DNA of 64,000 bases from Paenarthrobacter nicotinovorans (lineage in GTDB: Bacteria > Actinomycetota > Actinomycetes > Actinomycetales > Micrococcaceae), in assembly GCF_007670255.1 (NCBI RefSeq), contig NZ_SZVS01000001.1, forward strand, positions 310,001-374,000, written 5' to 3'. This document shows, one piece after another, positions 55,355 through 64,000 of this stretch. A model generated the notes under the pieces. The model had not been told where the DNA came from and ran no database searches. It saw only the letters and a program-made list of their open reading frames with translations. Both the position numbers and the translations under genes were made by a program. Each line of letters starts with the position of its first letter. The first letter of the stretch is position 1.

Positions 55355-56434
55355 TTAGCGGGACGCCCGCTGCCGCAGCTTGACCAGGCCTTTGTTGATG
55401 CGGGATACCCAGAACGGACCCTCATACAGGAAAGCCGTGTACCCCTGCACCAGTGTTGCTCCGGCATCGAGGCGATCCTGAACGTCGCGGGCGGTCTCGA
55501 CGCCACCAACGGCAATCAGCACAAGCTCATCACCCACAGCATCCTTGAGCCGCCGGAGGACTTCCAGGGATCGCTGCTTGAGCGGAGCACCCGACAAGCC
55601 ACCGGCCCCGAGGGCCTCGACGTGTGCGGGGTCGGACTTAAGACCGGCCCTGGAGATCGTGGTGTTGGTGGCGATGATTCCATCCAGCTTCAGGTCCAGC
55701 GCGAGACGGGCGACGTCGTCAACGTCTTCATCGGACAGATCCGGAGCAATCTTGACGAGCAAGGGAACGTGCCGTCCTGCAGCTTCGTCGGCGGCGTCAC
55801 CGACGGCCCTCAGCAGCGGACGCAGCGTTTCAACGTTCTGCAGCAAACGCAGGCCCGGCGTGTTCGGGGAGCTGACGTTTACCACCAGATAGTCCGCGGC
55901 AGGAGCCAGGCCGCGCGCACTGATCAGGTAGTCTGCCGTGGCGTCGTCCAGGTCCACGTTTTTGGTCTTGCCAATGTTGACGCCGATGATCGGCCGCGAC
56001 TGCGGGTACAACCTCTGCAAAGCAGCCCGGGCGGACTTGAGCCTCGGCGCAACGGCTGCGGCGCCGTCGTTGTTGAATCCCATGCGGTTGACCACGGCAC
56101 GGTCTTCGATCAGGCGGAACAACCGGGGTTTGTCGTTGCCCGGCTGGGCCTGGCCGGTAATGGTGCCAACTTCGACGTGGCCGAAACCAAGGTCGGCCAA
56201 AGCCTCGATACCGTGGCCTTCTTTGTCGAAGCCGGCCGCCAGCCCGAACGGCGACGGGAAAGTGAGGCCGAAAGCCTCTGTCCTCAAAGAGGCATCCGGG
56301 GCGCTCAGCCGCGCCAGAATCCGGCCGGCGCCGGTACGGTGCGCTGTCCGGATCGCCTGGAAACCGATCTTGTGGGCTTTCTCGGCATCCATCCAGGAAA
56401 AGGCCAACTTGAAGAATGTGGGGTAAACACGCAT
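55355..56434 (-). CDS. pyrD: Dihydroorotate dehydrogenase (quinone), class 2
   Basis: Oxidises dihydroorotate to orotate in pyrimidine synthesis, passing electrons to menaquinone. The 359-residue protein starts [22 protein letters not shown], the class 2 N-terminal helices for membrane and quinone contact. FMN-site motifs are [22 protein letters not shown] and [10 protein letters not shown]. The Ser in NVSSPN is the class 2 catalytic base. I chose ATG 56434; the longer frame overlaps the divergent gene. The pyr operon is not present here. Confidence 0.95.
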   Translation of the reverse strand: MRVYPTFFKLAFSWMDAEKAHKIGFQAIRTAHRTGAGRILARLSAPDASLRTEAFGLTFPSPFGLAAGFDKEGHGIEALADLGFGHVEVGTITGQAQPGNDKPRLFRLIEDRAVVNRMGFNNDGAAAVAPRLKSARAALQRLYPQSRPIIGVNIGKTKNVDLDDATADYLISARGLAPAADYLVVNVSSPNTPGLRLLQNVETLRPLLRAVGDAADEAAGRHVPLLVKIAPDLSDEDVDDVARLALDLKLDGIIATNTTISRAGLKSDPAHVEALGAGGLSGAPLKQRSLEVLRRLKDAVGDELVLIAVGGVETARDVQDRLDAGATLVQGYTAFLYEGPFWVSRINKGLVKLRQRASR

Positions 56435-56490
56435 ACTCCTAGTTTTGCCGGTCCGGGACCGCTGGCCAAACCCGTGACCGCAGAAGCCGT

Positions 56491-56496
56491 TAGCAT
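56491..56496 (+). promoter_or_regulatory. Leaderless-type -10 box of the flavoprotein gene
   Basis: TAGCAT, 6 bases before the ATG at 56503. Confidence 0.5.
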
Positions 56497-56502
56497 GTAC
56501 GC

Positions 56503-58185
56503 ATGCCGCTGGAAGATAGTGACGCACATCATGGACCCCGGCGCGTTTCTGCCGACATCGCGGTGGTTGGTGCCGGATTGTCCGGACTCGTCGCGGCCGC
56601 GACCGCCTATGCCGCCGGCAAGAGCGTTGTGGTGCTGGACCAAGAGCCGGAAGCATCAGTGGGAGGCCAGGCGCACTGGTCCTTCGGCGGACTCTTCATG
56701 GTCGATACCCCGGAGCAGCGCAGGCTGGGCGTAAAGGACAGCCCCGAGCTCGCCCTGTCCGACTGGATGGCTTCTGCAGCCTTTGATCGACCGGCGGATG
56801 GGCACGCACGGGCCTGGGCGGAGGCCTACGTCCATTTCGCCGCCGGTGAGAAAAGGAGTTGGCTCCGTAACCTGGGCGTCGGCATTTTTCCGCTGGTTCA
56901 GTGGGCCGAGCGGGGTGGGTACGGTCCCCAAGGTCACGGAAACACGGTGCCCCGATTCCACGTCACTTGGGGAACGGGACCGGCGCTTGTCCAACCGTTC
57001 CTCGCAAAGGTGCAGGAAGGCGTCGCTGCGGGAAAGGTGCGGATGTTCTTCAGGCACAGGGCCGCTTCCTTGACGACGACGGCGGGCCGGGTCACCGGCG
57101 TGTCGGGCCAGGTCTTGGAATGGTCGACGGCGGTGCGGGGCCAGGAGTCCTCGCGGGTCGCCGTCGGCGAGTTCGAGGTGAACGCCGGAGCGGTCGTGGT
57201 GACCACGGGAGGGATTGGGGGCAACCACGATCTCGTGCGTCGGCAATGGCCAGGTGGGTCAGCGCCGGCCTACATGCTCAGTGGCGTGCCCGCGTCGGTG
57301 GACGGTGGGTTCCTTCCGGCAGTGCAAGCAGCAGGCGGAAGATTGATCAACGTTGACCGGATGTGGCACTACCCCGAGGGCATCCACAATTACGAGCCTG
57401 TGTGGCCCAAGCACGGAATCCGGATCCTCCCGGGACCTTCGTCTCTGTGGCTCGACGCCGAGGGCAGCCAATTGCCGGCCCCGCTCTTCCCGGGTTTCGA
57501 TTCCCTGGGAGCGTTGCGCCATATTCTCGCAACCGGCCACGGCTACTCATGGTTCGTCCTGGACAGAACCATCGCCCTCAAGGAGCTGGCTCTTTCCGGG
57601 TCTGAACAGAATCCTGACCTCACCGGCAAGGACGTGAGGCTCCTGGCTTCGCGCCTGAAGCCGGGCACCGACTCCCCTATCCAACGTTTCCTGCAAAGGG
57701 GCGAAGACTTCATCGAGGCCACATCGGTGCGGGATCTCGCCGCGGGGATGAACCGTCTGGCTCAAAACCACCTGATCGACGCCGGCACCCTGGAGGCGTT
57801 GGTGGACGCCCGGGACCGGCAGGTGACCAGTGGCCTTGGAAAGGACCCACAGCTTGCCGCGATCAGGGCAGCCCGGCGCTTCGCCACCGACAAACTGATG
57901 CGGGTCGCACCCCCGCACCGCCTGACTGACCCCAAGCACGGTCCCTTGGTTGCGATCCGTCTCTCGGTCCTGACCAGGAAGAGCCTCGGCGGCCTTCAAA
58001 CAGACCTGGGCTCAAGGGTATTGGGCGTGGAGGGGGAAGCGGTTCCGGGTCTTTACGCAGCCGGGGAGGCTGCCGGGTTCGGCGGAGGAGGCATCCACGG
58101 GTATCGGGCGTTGGAAGGTACGTTCCTTGGCGGCTGCCTCTTCTCGGGCAGGGCTGCAGGGCGGAACGCCGCGGACGGTGTCTAA
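56503..58185 (+). CDS. FAD-binding dehydrogenase (ketosteroid dehydrogenase/fumarate reductase flavoprotein superfamily)
   Basis: The 560-residue protein has the FAD dinucleotide-binding start [20 protein letters not shown] and a matching C-terminal segment ([18 protein letters not shown] ... LGGCLFSG). The middle contains a substrate domain with a GGxGGN-type loop ([13 protein letters not shown]). It resembles uncharacterised FAD-binding dehydrogenases of the PRK12834 type as I remember them. The electron acceptor and substrate are unknown. It heads a three-gene set with two alpha/beta hydrolases. No signal peptide is seen. Confidence 0.87.
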   Translation: MPLEDSDAHHGPRRVSADIAVVGAGLSGLVAAATAYAAGKSVVVLDQEPEASVGGQAHWSFGGLFMVDTPEQRRLGVKDSPELALSDWMASAAFDRPADGHARAWAEAYVHFAAGEKRSWLRNLGVGIFPLVQWAERGGYGPQGHGNTVPRFHVTWGTGPALVQPFLAKVQEGVAAGKVRMFFRHRAASLTTTAGRVTGVSGQVLEWSTAVRGQESSRVAVGEFEVNAGAVVVTTGGIGGNHDLVRRQWPGGSAPAYMLSGVPASVDGGFLPAVQAAGGRLINVDRMWHYPEGIHNYEPVWPKHGIRILPGPSSLWLDAEGSQLPAPLFPGFDSLGALRHILATGHGYSWFVLDRTIALKELALSGSEQNPDLTGKDVRLLASRLKPGTDSPIQRFLQRGEDFIEATSVRDLAAGMNRLAQNHLIDAGTLEALVDARDRQVTSGLGKDPQLAAIRAARRFATDKLMRVAPPHRLTDPKHGPLVAIRLSVLTRKSLGGLQTDLGSRVLGVEGEAVPGLYAAGEAAGFGGGGIHGYRALEGTFLGGCLFSGRAAGRNAADGV

Positions 58186-58188
58186 GCT
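58183..58188 (+). promoter_or_regulatory. Leaderless-type -10 box
   Basis: TAAGCT overlaps the flavoprotein stop codon and lies 6 bases before the ATG at 58195. Co-transcription from upstream is also possible. Confidence 0.4.
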
Positions 58189-58194
58189 AAAGCC

Positions 58195-59217
58195 ATGAAG
58201 TGGACCCCTGACATCCTCGGAAAGGACTTCCAGTCCTGCGGCTTCGAGGCGGCGGGGCCCGACGGCGTGACCCGCCACGCCACACTGGTCCGGCATCGGA
58301 CTGAAAAGCCCTCCCCGGAGCGTGGCTCAGTACGCGGACGCGCGTCCTACGGAGCCGTGCTCTTCCTCCATGGTTGGAGCGACTACTTCTTCAATACCGA
58401 GCTCGCCCGGTTCTGGGCCGAACAGGGCTACGATTTCTACGCTTTGGACATGCACAACCACGGCCGGAGCCTGCAGTCCAACACTCCGGGCGGCTACGTA
58501 GCGGACTTGAGGTACTACGACGCCGAAATCGACAGGGCCATGGACCTCATTCGGGATGACCGCTCTGGCTACCCCGACGGCACGCTGACCTTGATGGGGC
58601 ATTCAACCGGGGGCCTGGTTGCCGCGTTATGGGCCAGCCGCCATCCCGGCCAGGTCCAGTTCCTGATACTCGACAGTCCGTGGCTCGAAATGCACGGGAA
58701 CTCACTGGTCCGTCGTGCCGCCCACGCCATGGTCGCACCTCTTGCCAGGTTTCGTCCGGAGACTGTCTTGCGGCTGCCGGAGAGAGGTTTCTACTTCCGC
58801 AGCATCAGCAGCAGCGCAGAGGGAGAATGGGTGCTCGACGAGAAGTACCGGCCTCCTTTTGCCTTCCCTGTGCGGGCGGGATGGTTGAGCGCCGTCTTTG
58901 CGGGCCATTCGCAGGTGTCCCGGGGGCTCAACCTGGAAATACCTGTGTTGGTTCTGACTTCAGCGGCCAGCGCCAACGGCATGGTGTGGCAGGAATCCAT
59001 GCGTCGCTCTGACGCGGTCCTGGATGTGGGCATCATCGCCCTGCGCGCCATGGCGCTGGGACGAACAGTGACCTTGGAACGGATTGATGGCGGCCTGCAT
59101 GATGTCTTCCTCTCAGCCCCCGAGGTGCGCAAGGACGCGTATGCAAGGCTTGCCCGCTGGATCAGCGGATTCATGCGCCATGGCGCTCTGGAAGGGCAGG
59201 AGGAAAGGGATACGTGA
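58195..59217 (+). CDS. Alpha/beta hydrolase, first of a tandem pair
   Basis: A serine hydrolase/lysophospholipase-like protein of 340 residues. HGWSDYFFNTELARFW holds the oxyanion loop, GHSTGG the nucleophile Ser, and GGLHDVFLS the His. The segment after the nucleophile is ALWASRHPGQVQFLILDSPWLE. No signal peptide is present. The next gene encodes a clear paralogue with the same order of motifs. The substrate is unknown. Both follow a flavoprotein gene. Confidence 0.87.
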   Translation: MKWTPDILGKDFQSCGFEAAGPDGVTRHATLVRHRTEKPSPERGSVRGRASYGAVLFLHGWSDYFFNTELARFWAEQGYDFYALDMHNHGRSLQSNTPGGYVADLRYYDAEIDRAMDLIRDDRSGYPDGTLTLMGHSTGGLVAALWASRHPGQVQFLILDSPWLEMHGNSLVRRAAHAMVAPLARFRPETVLRLPERGFYFRSISSSAEGEWVLDEKYRPPFAFPVRAGWLSAVFAGHSQVSRGLNLEIPVLVLTSAASANGMVWQESMRRSDAVLDVGIIALRAMALGRTVTLERIDGGLHDVFLSAPEVRKDAYARLARWISGFMRHGALEGQEERDT

Positions 59218-60284
59218 CGGGGACAGGCAATTCCGGTCAGCAGTGGAGGCCCGACGTCCTGGGCCGCAACTACGAATGCATGGACCTGCCACTTAAGGAC
59301 GACGACGAAGGTCCGGTCAAAGCAACGCTTGTGAGGCACGCTCCGGCTCTCGAGGAGACAGCTCCGCACGGAATCCTCGATTTTCTGGCGACCTTCCTCA
59401 AGCGTAGGCACCACACACCGCACGAACCGGATGGGGCACCCAAAGTCGTTCTCTATCTCCACGGCTGGGCCGATTACTTCCTGCAAACGGAACTCGCCGA
59501 ATACCTCACCGCCTCAGGCTTTCTTTTCTATGCGGTGGACCTGCGCAAATTCGGCAGAAGCCTTCTTCCAGGACAAACACCGGGCTACACGTCCGACCTC
59601 AGCGTTTATGACGAGGATCTTGCCGCGGCCCTGAGGGAGATCGAACGGGACGTGGCAGCACGGACCAGCAATCATGCGCCTCCCACCATCCATGTGATTG
59701 CCCATTCCCTGGGTGGACTCATCGCCGCGCTATGGGCCAACCGCAACCCAGGCACAGTGGGCACCCTGGTCCTGAACTCGCCCTGGCTTGAGCTCCAGGG
59801 CAGCAGCTTGGTCCGCAGCATCGCCATGCACTTGGTGGAACCGTTCGCCCGCACGGATCCGAAGCGCCCCTTCAGGTTTCCGGAAATGCCTGCCTACTGG
59901 GAAAGCGTCAGCAATGAAGCGCATGGCGAATGGATGCTGGACCCGGTGTGGCGGCCACGGGCTTCATTTCCCATTCGAGCTGGTTGGACCAAGGCTGTCC
60001 TTGCCGGGCACGCCGCTGTTGAGCGCAAGTTGAACATTGATGCCCCGGTCTTGGTTCTGTTGTCGGGCCGCACCAGGATCCAAGCCGACTGGACGGCCGA
60101 CCTGATGCGCGCTGATGCCGTCATCGACGTCGAAGAAACCTCCCGGCGCGCCCTTGGCTTGGCACGGCGAACCGCGGTCTTCCGTTATCCGGGCGCGCTC
60201 CATGACATCTTCCTGTCGCGCCGCACGGTTCGGCAGCAAGCGTACCGGGACGTCGCAGTGTGGCTCGCGGCTTATCCGTACTGA
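59214..60284 (+). CDS. Alpha/beta hydrolase, second of a tandem pair
   Basis: The 356-residue paralogue of the previous gene. The GTG start overlaps the previous stop by 4 bases. Shared features are the opening WRPDVLGRNYE, LHGWADYFLQTELAEYL, AHSLGGLIAALWA (nucleophile Ser in a divergent AHSLGG) and GALHDIFLS (catalytic His). An insertion near residues 45-70 is absent in the first copy. The tandem pair indicates an old duplication followed by divergence. It ends 15 bases before the convergent uppS stop. Confidence 0.87.
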   Translation: MTGTGNSGQQWRPDVLGRNYECMDLPLKDDDEGPVKATLVRHAPALEETAPHGILDFLATFLKRRHHTPHEPDGAPKVVLYLHGWADYFLQTELAEYLTASGFLFYAVDLRKFGRSLLPGQTPGYTSDLSVYDEDLAAALREIERDVAARTSNHAPPTIHVIAHSLGGLIAALWANRNPGTVGTLVLNSPWLELQGSSLVRSIAMHLVEPFARTDPKRPFRFPEMPAYWESVSNEAHGEWMLDPVWRPRASFPIRAGWTKAVLAGHAAVERKLNIDAPVLVLLSGRTRIQADWTADLMRADAVIDVEETSRRALGLARRTAVFRYPGALHDIFLSRRTVRQQAYRDVAVWLAAYPY

Positions 60285-60299
60285 ATTAGCACACGCAGG

Positions 60300-61124
60300 C
60301 TAATTAGCGGCGGGCGCCGCGTCCACGGCTCCTCCATAGCGCCTGTCGCGTTTGGCGTAAATTTCGACGGCGTCCCACAGGGTGCGCCTGTCAACGTCCG
60401 GCCAGAGGGTATCCAGGAACACGAACTCCGCGTAGGCAGACTGCCACAGCAGGAAGTTGGAGAGTCGTTGCTCCCCCGAGCTTCGCAGGAAAAGGTCGAC
60501 ATCCGGGAGGTCGGGCTCGTCCAGATACTTCTGGATGGTCTTCTCGCTGACGGACCCTGGCTTGAGCCTACCGGCCGCCACGTCTTCGGCAATGGCGGAG
60601 ACGGCGTCCGCAATCTCCGCACGCCCGCCGTAATTAACACACATGGTCAACGTACAGGTGTCATTGGCCCGGGTGTACTCCTCGGCTTCTTCCAGCTCCT
60701 TGATGACGGAGCCCCAAAGACGGGGCCGGCGGCCGGCCCAGCGGATCCTGACACCCCAGTCGTCGAGCTGGTTTCGCTGCCTACGAAGCACATCCTTGTT
60801 AAATCCCATCAGGAAGCGGACTTCTTCGGGTGAGCGACGCCAGTTTTCGGTTGAAAACGCGTAGACGCTGACGTACTTGATCCCCAGCTCGATGGCTCCC
60901 GCCATGACGTCCAAAAGCGCGGGCTCTCCGGCCTTGTGTCCCTCGATCCGGGGCAATCCGCGCTGATTGGCCCATCGTCCGTTGCCATCCATGACAATGG
61001 CGACGTGTTGCGGGATGAGTTCACTCGGAATATTTGGCGGAACCGCTCCGGAAGGATGCGCGTAAGGCGCCTGTACCGGGGTAGTCCGGGTCGCCGTCGT
61101 CTTGCTCTTCTTTCCAAGTGCCAC
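60300..61124 (-). CDS. uppS: Isoprenyl transferase (cis-prenyl synthase, UppS-like)
   Basis: Makes long-chain polyprenyl diphosphate carriers for cell-wall synthesis, feeding the UppP and Ppm1 reactions also encoded here. The 274-residue protein has [10 protein letters not shown] with the catalytic Asp, FSTENW, and [20 protein letters not shown] near the C-terminus split by glycine. GTG 61124 lies 2 bases after the recO stop, so it is downstream of recO in one operon. Chain length cannot be told. Confidence 0.93.
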   Translation of the reverse strand: MALGKKSKTTATRTTPVQAPYAHPSGAVPPNIPSELIPQHVAIVMDGNGRWANQRGLPRIEGHKAGEPALLDVMAGAIELGIKYVSVYAFSTENWRRSPEEVRFLMGFNKDVLRRQRNQLDDWGVRIRWAGRRPRLWGSVIKELEEAEEYTRANDTCTLTMCVNYGGRAEIADAVSAIAEDVAAGRLKPGSVSEKTIQKYLDEPDLPDVDLFLRSSGEQRLSNFLLWQSAYAEFVFLDTLWPDVDRRTLWDAVEIYAKRDRRYGGAVDAAPAAN

Positions 61125-61126
61125 TG

Positions 61127-61879
61127 TCAGCTTCGCTCCACATGTTTGAGGGATTTCACGGCACGTTCCAAATGCCATTGCAGGTAACTTGCCACCAAGC
61201 CCGCGGCTTCACGGCGGTGCCGTGGATCTGATGCGTCCGCAACAGCCCAGTCGCCGGTCAACAAGGCTCCAAGCAGGACGACGGTTTCGGCCGCAGGCGC
61301 CGGTGAACCGGGCGGCCTGCAGTCCCCACAGACCATGCCGCCTACCGGGGCGGCAAAAGCAGTATGCGGTCCAGGACGGCCACACCGGGCACAGGAGGTA
61401 AAGCTGGGAGCCCATCCTCCTGTGGCCAACGCACGCAGAAGATAGGAGTCAAGGATCAGTTCCGGCGGATGGTCCGAACGACTCAGGGCTGCCAACGCAC
61501 CCACCAGAAGGTTGTACTGCGCCGTCCCTGATTCGGAATCGGCGTCCGTCAGCTTTTCAGCGGTCTCGGTCATGGCCGCAGCCACCGTGAACCGGCCATA
61601 GTCGGCGGCGATGCTGCTCCCGTAGGCACCCTTGGCCACAGCCTGGGTGACAATGTCCAGCGTTCGGCCCGACACCAGCTGCAGATCTGCCACCATAAAG
61701 GGCTCAAGCCTGGCTCCGAAGCGGCTGCTCGTCCTTCGGACGCCTTTGGCGACGGCACGCACTTGCCCATGGTGTTTCGTGAGCAAGGTAATGATGCGAT
61801 CCGCCTCGCCCAGCTTGTGGGTACGGAGCACTACGGCATCGTCCCGATAGGCCCGGGCGGCAAACGATGGATTGGCCAC
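61127..61879 (-). CDS. recO: DNA repair protein RecO
   Basis: Recombination mediator that helps load RecA in the RecFOR pathway. The 250-residue protein has an N-terminal OB-fold ([21 protein letters not shown], split) and a C-terminal zinc module CARC ... CGDC. I chose GTG 61879, which begins [11 protein letters not shown] as in relatives, over the longer frame to 61918. The order recO-uppS is frequent in Actinobacteria, and both genes are on the same strand here. uppS follows at 2 bases. Confidence 0.92.
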   Translation of the reverse strand: MANPSFAARAYRDDAVVLRTHKLGEADRIITLLTKHHGQVRAVAKGVRRTSSRFGARLEPFMVADLQLVSGRTLDIVTQAVAKGAYGSSIAADYGRFTVAAAMTETAEKLTDADSESGTAQYNLLVGALAALSRSDHPPELILDSYLLRALATGGWAPSFTSCARCGRPGPHTAFAAPVGGMVCGDCRPPGSPAPAAETVVLLGALLTGDWAVADASDPRHRREAAGLVASYLQWHLERAVKSLKHVERS

Positions 61880-61921
61880 ATCTAATCTTCGCACTATGCC
61901 TGGACCCGGGACGGCCACCGG

Positions 61922-61957
61922 ACCGTGTGGTGACAGAGTTTCCTGTCACCACACGGT
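61922..61957 (-). terminator. Hairpin terminator after leuA
   Basis: Arms ACCGTGTGGTGACA (61922-61935) and TGTCACCACACGGT (61944-61957) are perfect complements with an 8-base loop. They lie just past the leuA stop. The T-run is poor. Confidence 0.75.
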
Positions 61958-61963
61958 TCCAGC

Positions 61964-63793
<1,830 letters not shown>

Positions 63794-63838
63794 TCAGGCC
63801 TCGCCGCGGCAGCTAAGAAGAAGCATTTCCGCACGCAC
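63794..63838 (-). CDS. leuL: leuA leader peptide
   Basis: A 14-residue open frame, MRAEMLLLSCRGEA, starting with GTG at 63838. It contains three consecutive leucine codons (CTT x3, 63815-63823). It ends 90 bases before leuA and overlaps the first arm of a stable stem. Leader peptides before leuA are a known mode of control in Actinobacteria. I infer that ribosome stalling at the leucine codons alters folding of the downstream RNA. The frame is too short for statistical support, but position, codon content and overlap with the stem agree. Confidence 0.72.
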   Translation of the reverse strand: MRAEMLLLSCRGEA

Positions 63839-63844
63839 AAAATT

Positions 63845-63850
63845 ACAGTA
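63845..63850 (-). promoter_or_regulatory. -10 box of the leuA leader transcript
   Basis: TACTGT on the minus strand, 6 bases before the leader-peptide GTG. The leader peptide may itself be leaderless. Confidence 0.5.
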
Positions 63851-63952
63851 GCACGGTGCGTATGATGACAGTGCAACACCTCATGCAACGTCCACTATGC
63901 AGACGCCGCAGCGGTGGCAACGCCGACTGCAGCGTCCCTTCAAGGAGCCACA

Positions 63953-64000
63953 GTGCCACAGTCGGGGATCACTCTTTCGAATATCGACCACAGCGTCCGG
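63953..64000 (+). CDS. Probable M13-family metallopeptidase, 5' end only
   Basis: AAGGAG precedes GTG 63953 by 7 bases. Only 16 codons remain in the window: PQSGITLSNIDHSVR after the start. M13 (PepO-type) peptidases of Arthrobacter relatives begin with a similar segment leading to RPQDDLF, as I remember them. The match is short, and the zinc motif lies outside the window, so the family call is tentative while the presence of a gene start is fairly good. Confidence 0.5.
   Translation, partial: MPQSGITLSNIDHSVR

Overview
The window is a high-GC actinobacterial chromosome segment, most likely from Arthrobacter or Paenarthrobacter (Micrococcaceae). Support comes from content and order: mycothiol ligase MshC, a complete Pup-proteasome locus, a naturally fused PafB-PafC regulator, RbpA, an actinobacterial cytochrome bcc-aa3 set and a DasR-like regulator next to HPr. 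The genus is inferred from gene content and not from a database match. I found no rRNA or tRNA genes and no CRISPR array, and no gap between genes exceeds 300 bases.

Layout. 1-6200: end of uppP, mshC, a PAC2-family protein, a HAD phosphatase, a membrane site-2-type protease and TrmI. 6297-16701: arc/mpa, dop, pup, prcB, prcA, pafA, two FKBP-type prolyl isomerases and pafBC. 16711-22932: a small membrane protein, tatA, tatC, a HelY-like helicase and an amidohydrolase. 23088-30205: ppm1, rbpA, nfeD plus an SPFH protein, an RlmA-like methyltransferase, an S9 peptidase, peptide deformylase and an NTF2-like protein. 30206-35712: a three-gene type III polyketide synthase operon and a divergent UvrA-like ABC ATPase. 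35817-40247: the most accessory-looking stretch, with two small orphan genes, a three-gene overlapping recombinase operon and a short ECF sigma gene. 40473-43456: two VOC proteins, DUF3054, a stand-alone Lrp/AsnC ligand-binding domain and trpD. 43605-52417: respiratory genes ctaE-qcrCAB and ctaCDF flanking dasR-like and ptsH. 52602-64000: erpA, an M20 dipeptidase, a DUF3043 protein, pyrD, a flavoprotein with two paralogous alpha/beta hydrolases, uppS, recO, leuA with a leader peptide, and the first codons of a probable M13 peptidase.

How the genes work together. Pup is deamidated by Dop and ligated to substrates by PafA. Arc/Mpa unfolds pupylated proteins into the PrcBA core, and PafBC is the damage-responsive activator linked to this locus. 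The QcrCAB and CtaCDEF proteins form the bcc-aa3 supercomplex that exports electrons from menaquinol to oxygen. The polyketide synthase, methyltransferase and flavin hydroxylase form a translationally coupled operon likely to build a methylated, hydroxylated aromatic polyketide.

Two regulatory features stand out. A leucine-rich leader peptide precedes leuA, and a near-perfect DasR operator lies between dasR-like and ptsH. About nineteen starts have a TANNNT-type -10 box 5-7 bases upstream, which implies leaderless transcripts. The least explained feature is the recombinase operon, which pairs an intact tyrosine recombinase with a zinc-ribbon relative that has lost catalytic residues.
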